From an uncultured Sphingomonadaceae bacterium (GTDB lineage Bacteria > Pseudomonadota > Alphaproteobacteria > Sphingomonadales > Sphingomonadaceae), in NCBI GenBank assembly GCA_938003725.1, contig CALKXX010000208.1, positions 1 through 9,066 of the forward strand: a DNA stretch of 9,066 bases, in the 5' to 3' direction. The position numbers and the translations under genes were made by a program. This document shows positions 5,506 to 9,066 of this stretch, piece by piece. Within the stretch, counting starts at the first letter, position 1, and each line of letters begins with the position of its first letter. The notes beneath the pieces are model-generated. The model saw only the letters and a list, made by a program, of their open reading frames with translations, was not told the origin of the DNA and made no database searches.

Positions 5506-6804
5506 ATGCTTTCCGAAGAAAAACCATCAGTATGCGTATTAGGCTTGGGTTATATTGGCCTGCCCACCGCTGCCGTTATAGCGCGTTCCGGATGTACCGT
5601 GCTGGGCGTGGACGTCACCGAACATGTGGTTGATACAATAAACAGCGGTAAAATTCACATTGAAGAGGTTGATCTGGACGGACTGGTTCAGGGCGTTGTG
5701 TCTCGCGGAAATCTGCGCGCATCTCTGCACGTTGAGCCTTCTGATGTGTTTGTGATAGCCGTACCCACTCCTTTTGGTGACAATCATGTGCCCGATACCA
5801 GCTATGTTATGGATGCAGCGACAAACGTTGCGGCTGCGTTGAAAGCGGGCGACACGATCATATTGGAATCGACCTCCCCGGTCGGTACAACGGAAAAGAT
5901 GCGTGATTTGATTGCAAAGTTACGTCCAGATCTAAAAATACCGGGACTTACCAATGGAATACCGGACATATCTATTGCCTATTGTCCAGAACGCGTATTG
6001 CCCGGAAAAATTCTTGAAGAGCTGACAAATAACGACCGCTGTATCGGCGGTATAACCCCCCGCTGCGCAAGAAAGGCGCTTGGTTTCTATCGCCGTTTCG
6101 TGCGCGGGGAATGTGTTACTACAACCGCGAGGGCCGCTGAAATGACCAAATTGGTGGAAAACAGCTATCGCGATGTGAACATTGCATTTGCCAATGAACT
6201 TTCGATCGTAGCGGATGAAATCAACCTGGACGTTTGGGAAGTTATCCGCCTTGCCAACCGTCACCCCCGCGTGAATATTTTGCAACCCGGTCCGGGGGTC
6301 GGCGGGCACTGTATTGCCGTAGACCCTTGGTTCATCATCCACGGCGCGCCAAATCACACGCCGCTGATCCGCATCGCGCGAGACGTGAATGATGGCAAGA
6401 CCGGACACGTGCTGGAACAAGCATCGCTAATGATAGATGAATTGCCGGGCGTATCCATCGCCTGCTTTGGATTGGCATTCAAAGCCAATATCGATGATTT
6501 CCGCGAAAGCCCGGCGTTAAAAATCGCTACAAAACTCGCGCGGCGCTATGGTGGCCGGATCAAGATCGTGGAACCTTATGCGAACGAGTTACCCGCCGCA
6601 TTTGAGGGTACTGGCGCGGAGTTGATCGATATCGACGAAGCATTGGAAAGCTGTCCCATCATGATCACCCTGACCGATCATGACATGTTCAAATCCATTC
6701 CGCTCGACGAACGTGCGGGGAAAGTCGTCTATGATACGCGCGGTATTTGGCCGGATCAGCCCGATAATTTACAGGCCGCAACCGATTTGCGTCTTGCGAG
6801 CTAG
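5506..6804 (+). CDS. wecC: UDP-N-acetyl-D-mannosamine dehydrogenase
   Basis: This 432-residue NAD-dependent dehydrogenase should oxidise UDP-ManNAc to UDP-ManNAc uronate (UDP-ManNAcA). GLGYIGLP (13-20) is the dinucleotide-binding loop. YCPERVLPG (159-167) is the variant found in amino-sugar dehydrogenases in place of NPEFLREG. EMTKLVENSYRDVNIAFANE supplies Lys215 and Asn219. GPGVGGHCIAVDPWF carries the catalytic Cys269 and is the hallmark of the WecC/WbpA type, and GLAFKANIDDFRESP (322-336) begins the UDP-binding domain. The alternative substrate UDP-GlcNAc (WbpA/WbpO-like) cannot be excluded from motifs, but the wecB gene just upstream makes ManNAc the best inference. It is the second UDP-sugar 6-dehydrogenase in the window and is only distantly similar to Ugd. 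The 4-epimerase follows after 24 bases. Confidence 0.9.
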   Translation: MLSEEKPSVCVLGLGYIGLPTAAVIARSGCTVLGVDVTEHVVDTINSGKIHIEEVDLDGLVQGVVSRGNLRASLHVEPSDVFVIAVPTPFGDNHVPDTSYVMDAATNVAAALKAGDTIILESTSPVGTTEKMRDLIAKLRPDLKIPGLTNGIPDISIAYCPERVLPGKILEELTNNDRCIGGITPRCARKALGFYRRFVRGECVTTTARAAEMTKLVENSYRDVNIAFANELSIVADEINLDVWEVIRLANRHPRVNILQPGPGVGGHCIAVDPWFIIHGAPNHTPLIRIARDVNDGKTGHVLEQASLMIDELPGVSIACFGLAFKANIDDFRESPALKIATKLARRYGGRIKIVEPYANELPAAFEGTGAELIDIDEALESCPIMITLTDHDMFKSIPLDERAGKVVYDTRGIWPDQPDNLQAATDLRLAS

Positions 6805-6828
6805 GACCCTTTTGGACAAGGTTATTTC

Positions 6829-7842
6829 ATGACCAAGGTTCTTGTCACCGGATCAGCCGGGTTTATCGGATATCATCTGTCACAGATTCTTTTGAAAGAA
6901 GGCTTTGCAGTCATCGGTTTCGATGGAATGACCGACTATTATGACGTCCGGCTAAAGGAGCGGCGCCATCAGATGTTGCTCCAAAATGAGCGATTTTCTT
7001 GCATCACCGGGTTGATCGAAGATTTTGACATATTGCGAGAATATTGCCTGCGCGAAAAGCCGGACGTGATCGTGCATCTCGCTGCACAGGCCGGGGTTCG
7101 TTATTCCATTGAAAATCCGCGCGCCTATATCGACGCAAATGTCATTGGTACATTCAACGTCATGGAATGCGCACGCGAGTTAAAGGTCGATCATCTGCTA
7201 ATGGCGTCAACATCGTCCGTTTACGGCGCCAATACTCACATGCCGTATAACGAACAGCATAAAGCAGACAGCCAGATGACGCTCTATGCTGCGACCAAAA
7301 AAGCCAATGAGGCCATGGGTCACAGCTACGCGCATCTCTGGAATTTACCGACCACGATGTTTCGCTTTTTCACCGTCTATGGCCCTTGGGGTCGCCCGGA
7401 CATGGCTTTGTTCAAATTCACAAAGGGTATTTTGGCTGGCGACCCGATTGACGTCTATAATCATGGTGAAATGTATCGCGACTTTACGTATGTCGGCGAC
7501 CTGGTGCGCGGCATAAAATTACTGATCGACAGCCCTCCTCAGCGCCCAGAGGCAGCAGATGATATTCCGGAGTGGGATAGCCTGAGCGCTGTTGCGCCCT
7601 ATCGTGTGGTCAATATCGGTAATAGCGACAAAGTGAAGTTGCTGGATTTCGTGGATGCGATCGAGGCGGAATGCGGCGTACCGGCCAAGCGCAATTTCAT
7701 GGACATGCAAATGGGCGATGTCCCTGCCACATGGGCAGACGCGACTTTGTTAAAAGAATTGACCGGATATCAACCACAAACGGATATCCGGGAGGGCGTG
7801 AAGAAATTCGTCGCTTGGTACCGCGACTATTATCAGGTTTAG
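6829..7842 (+). CDS. UDP-glucuronate 4-epimerase (SDR family, LpsL/CapI-like)
   Basis: This 337-residue extended short-chain dehydrogenase/reductase is predicted to interconvert UDP-GlcA and UDP-GalA. TGSAGFIG (7-14) binds NAD, STSSVYG (127-133) provides the catalytic Ser/Thr, and YAATK contains Tyr153 and Lys157. Typical of UDP-glucuronate rather than UDP-glucose epimerases are MTDYYDVRLKERR (34-46), the stretch TVYGPWGRPDMA (182-193) with Arg189 near the sugar carboxylate site, and VAPYRVVNIGN (255-265). AAGG (6818-6821) lies 7 bases before the ATG. Its substrate comes from ugd at the start of the window. It is last in the wecB-wecC group and converges on the glycosyltransferase with only 3 bases between stops. 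Related decarboxylases or GalE-type enzymes are less likely given these motifs. Confidence 0.88.
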   Translation: MTKVLVTGSAGFIGYHLSQILLKEGFAVIGFDGMTDYYDVRLKERRHQMLLQNERFSCITGLIEDFDILREYCLREKPDVIVHLAAQAGVRYSIENPRAYIDANVIGTFNVMECARELKVDHLLMASTSSVYGANTHMPYNEQHKADSQMTLYAATKKANEAMGHSYAHLWNLPTTMFRFFTVYGPWGRPDMALFKFTKGILAGDPIDVYNHGEMYRDFTYVGDLVRGIKLLIDSPPQRPEAADDIPEWDSLSAVAPYRVVNIGNSDKVKLLDFVDAIEAECGVPAKRNFMDMQMGDVPATWADATLLKELTGYQPQTDIREGVKKFVAWYRDYYQV

Positions 7843-7845
7843 CGA

Positions 7846-8886
7846 TTAATAAGCGGCGATAGTTTCCCGTGCAACGCGATCCCAACTGTAACGCTGTTGC
7901 GCGACCTGCATCGATGACCCTATCTTTTCGCCGCGTTCTTTGTCAGACCAGCCCCGGATGCTGGTGACAATGTCTGCCCATTTTTGCGGATCATCTGTGG
8001 CGGCAACAAACCCGATATCTTCTGTGACCACCTCCGCCAGACCGCTATGATCAGACGCCAACACTACGCCGCCACATGCGGCGGCTTCTGCAGCCACTAA
8101 TCCAAAGCCTTCTTTTGAAAGGCTGGGTACCACGGTGCATATTGCCGAACCATATTCGCGGACCAGATCCTCGCTCTTCAATATGCCGAGATATTCGACC
8201 GCTGGCGATTGCAGGACCTTAGCTTCTTCCTCGTCCCAGATGGTCCCCGCTACCCGGATTTTAATGGGTTCTGGAACCAGTGGAAGGACCTCTTTAACGA
8301 TGAAAGAAAGCCCTTTGCTAGCTATGATACGGCCAGCAAAAAACAGACAGCCATTATGCCGGGCCGGTGCCTCAATCGCCTTCACATCCGTTGCGAGTGG
8401 CACCGTGGAGATATTTTGGAAGCCTTGCTGCTCGGCCAGATCAGCAATCCAGCCGCTATTTGCAATCAACACCGCTTTGCGCAACAACCTTGTTCCCAAC
8501 CAGATATACCGAGCATAAAGGCGTGCGGCGATCCCCTCCCCCGTTGCAAAATTCAGATCGGAACCATGTGCAGACAGGACAATTTTGCTCGCCGGATGCC
8601 GGAGTGACGCAATCCAGCCAAGCGGCCAACTGGCAACATCCCCTATATGTACGGTTTTCGCCGACTTCATCAACAACAGTCGGAACGCGGTACTTATTCC
8701 GAACCAGATTAACGCCAAAGGACCGGGCACGTCGCCATTCGCTTTGCCGGCTAGTGCAATGATATCAAGTCGCTGAGTTTTGGCCATTTCTGTAGTCAGG
8801 CGCAAACAATAGGTTTCCATACCCCCCATTGCTGGCGCCCATTTGCGGGTGATGAACCGGACATCAATATTGTCGTTGGTCGCCAT
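7846..8886 (-). CDS. Family 4 (GT-B) glycosyltransferase
   Basis: This 346-residue protein should transfer a sugar from a nucleotide donor to a growing lipid-linked glycan at the cytoplasmic face of the membrane. The N-terminal GT-B lobe opens with WAPAMGGMETYCLRL (16-30), where Gly21-Gly22 form the acceptor-side loop. AHGSDLN (106-112) follows; a hydrophobic patch around 58-73 may touch the membrane. The C-terminal lobe has FAGRIIASKG (183-192) with Arg186 and Lys191, and KEGFGLVAAEAAACGG with the E-x7-E pair Glu259/Glu267 that binds the donor in retaining GT4 enzymes. The ATG at 8886 has GAGGG 8 bases upstream (8899-8895); a TTG at 8892 would place the site only 2 bases away and is rejected. 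It starts 2 bases after the stop of the upstream minus-strand gene, so the two form an operon. Donor and acceptor cannot be read from sequence. Confidence 0.87.
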   Translation of the reverse strand: MATNDNIDVRFITRKWAPAMGGMETYCLRLTTEMAKTQRLDIIALAGKANGDVPGPLALIWFGISTAFRLLLMKSAKTVHIGDVASWPLGWIASLRHPASKIVLSAHGSDLNFATGEGIAARLYARYIWLGTRLLRKAVLIANSGWIADLAEQQGFQNISTVPLATDVKAIEAPARHNGCLFFAGRIIASKGLSFIVKEVLPLVPEPIKIRVAGTIWDEEEAKVLQSPAVEYLGILKSEDLVREYGSAICTVVPSLSKEGFGLVAAEAAACGGVVLASDHSGLAEVVTEDIGFVAATDDPQKWADIVTSIRGWSDKERGEKIGSSMQVAQQRYSWDRVARETIAAY

Positions 8887-8888
8887 AT

Positions 8889-9066
8889 TCAAAACCCTCG
8901 ATAGATGGGCTTTTCAAGCGCGCGGAAATCTGGACGATAAAGATCCTCGCCCCAACGAAATTTGATCGTTTGCGGAACCGAGGATGAGATTTCAACCTGC
9001 CCGCGATTTAACAACAACGTCTCACCGCTGGACAAGGCCCTGCCATTCAACATGATCGGTGCACTG
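8889..9066 (-). CDS. C-terminal 58 residues of an unrecognised protein (runs off right edge)
   Basis: The reverse strand is open from the right edge to TGA at 8891-8889, 2 bases before the glycosyltransferase ATG, the usual spacing of genes in one operon. The visible tail includes IMLNGRALSSGETLLLNRGQ and FRWGEDLYRPDF and ends YRGF. The alternation of short hydrophobic and polar runs suggests beta-strands, and there is no membrane segment. I do not recognise the family. The spacing and position suggest a polysaccharide-locus protein, such as a beta-sandwich domain of a glycan-active enzyme, but this is only a guess. Confidence 0.6.
   Translation of the reverse strand, partial: SAPIMLNGRALSSGETLLLNRGQVEISSSVPQTIKFRWGEDLYRPDFRALEKPIYRGF

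Noticed and set aside
5932..6420. 162-codon open frame antisense to wecC
   Set aside because: It lies wholly opposite conserved wecC motifs, including the catalytic Cys region, and its translation shows no domain features.
8135..8776. Several overlapping plus-strand open frames opposite the glycosyltransferase
   Set aside because: They overlap each other in different frames and lie opposite GT4 motifs; the minus-strand gene explains the region.
1..9066. Mobile element, CRISPR, tRNA/rRNA, riboswitch or defence-system content
   Set aside because: I saw no transposase, terminal repeats, regularly spaced repeats, tRNA-like cloverleaf or defence-associated domain; nearly all the sequence is explained by polysaccharide genes.

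Overview
The window is a nucleotide-sugar precursor block from an exopolysaccharide, capsule or O-antigen locus. Protein style, the short cupin-type ManA, the stand-alone ManC, tight ATGA overlaps and a near-balanced base composition (judged by eye) suggest an alphaproteobacterium, most likely of the Sphingomonadales. That assignment is inference; no rRNA, tRNA or other taxonomic marker is present.

Layout. At the left edge, on the minus strand, is the N-terminal 100 codons of a FlaA1/CapD-type membrane-anchored sugar-nucleotide dehydratase. A roughly 300-bp intergenic region follows, with a good promoter candidate reading right. It leads into a tight plus-strand operon: ugd (UDP-glucose 6-dehydrogenase), manA (short class I mannose-6-phosphate isomerase) and manC (mannose-1-phosphate guanylyltransferase without an isomerase domain). 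manC ends tail-to-tail, sharing a CTAG, with a small minus-strand membrane protein that looks VanZ-like. Divergent from that gene is a second plus-strand group: wecB (UDP-GlcNAc 2-epimerase), wecC (UDP-ManNAc dehydrogenase) and a UDP-glucuronate 4-epimerase. It meets, with a 3-bp gap, a minus-strand pair: a GT4 glycosyltransferase and, at the right edge, the C-terminus of an unrecognised protein.

How the genes work together. Ugd makes UDP-glucuronate, which the 4-epimerase can turn into UDP-galacturonate. ManA and ManC supply GDP-mannose from fructose-6-phosphate, with phosphomannomutase needed from elsewhere. WecB and WecC convert UDP-GlcNAc to UDP-ManNAc and then UDP-ManNAcA. The FlaA1-like enzyme would start a 4,6-dideoxy-type amino sugar branch. 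The predicted product is an acidic heteropolysaccharide that may contain mannose (or a GDP-mannose derivative), GlcA and/or GalA, and ManNAcA. Apart from the GT4 enzyme, no assembly or export genes (initiating transferase, Wzx, Wzy, Wza, Wzc) lie in the window, so they should be in the flanks.

I see no mobile element, CRISPR array, RNA gene or toxin/defence system. The enzymes are recognisable members of known families. The least explained items are the small membrane protein, the four-codon leader in front of manA and the truncated protein at the right edge.
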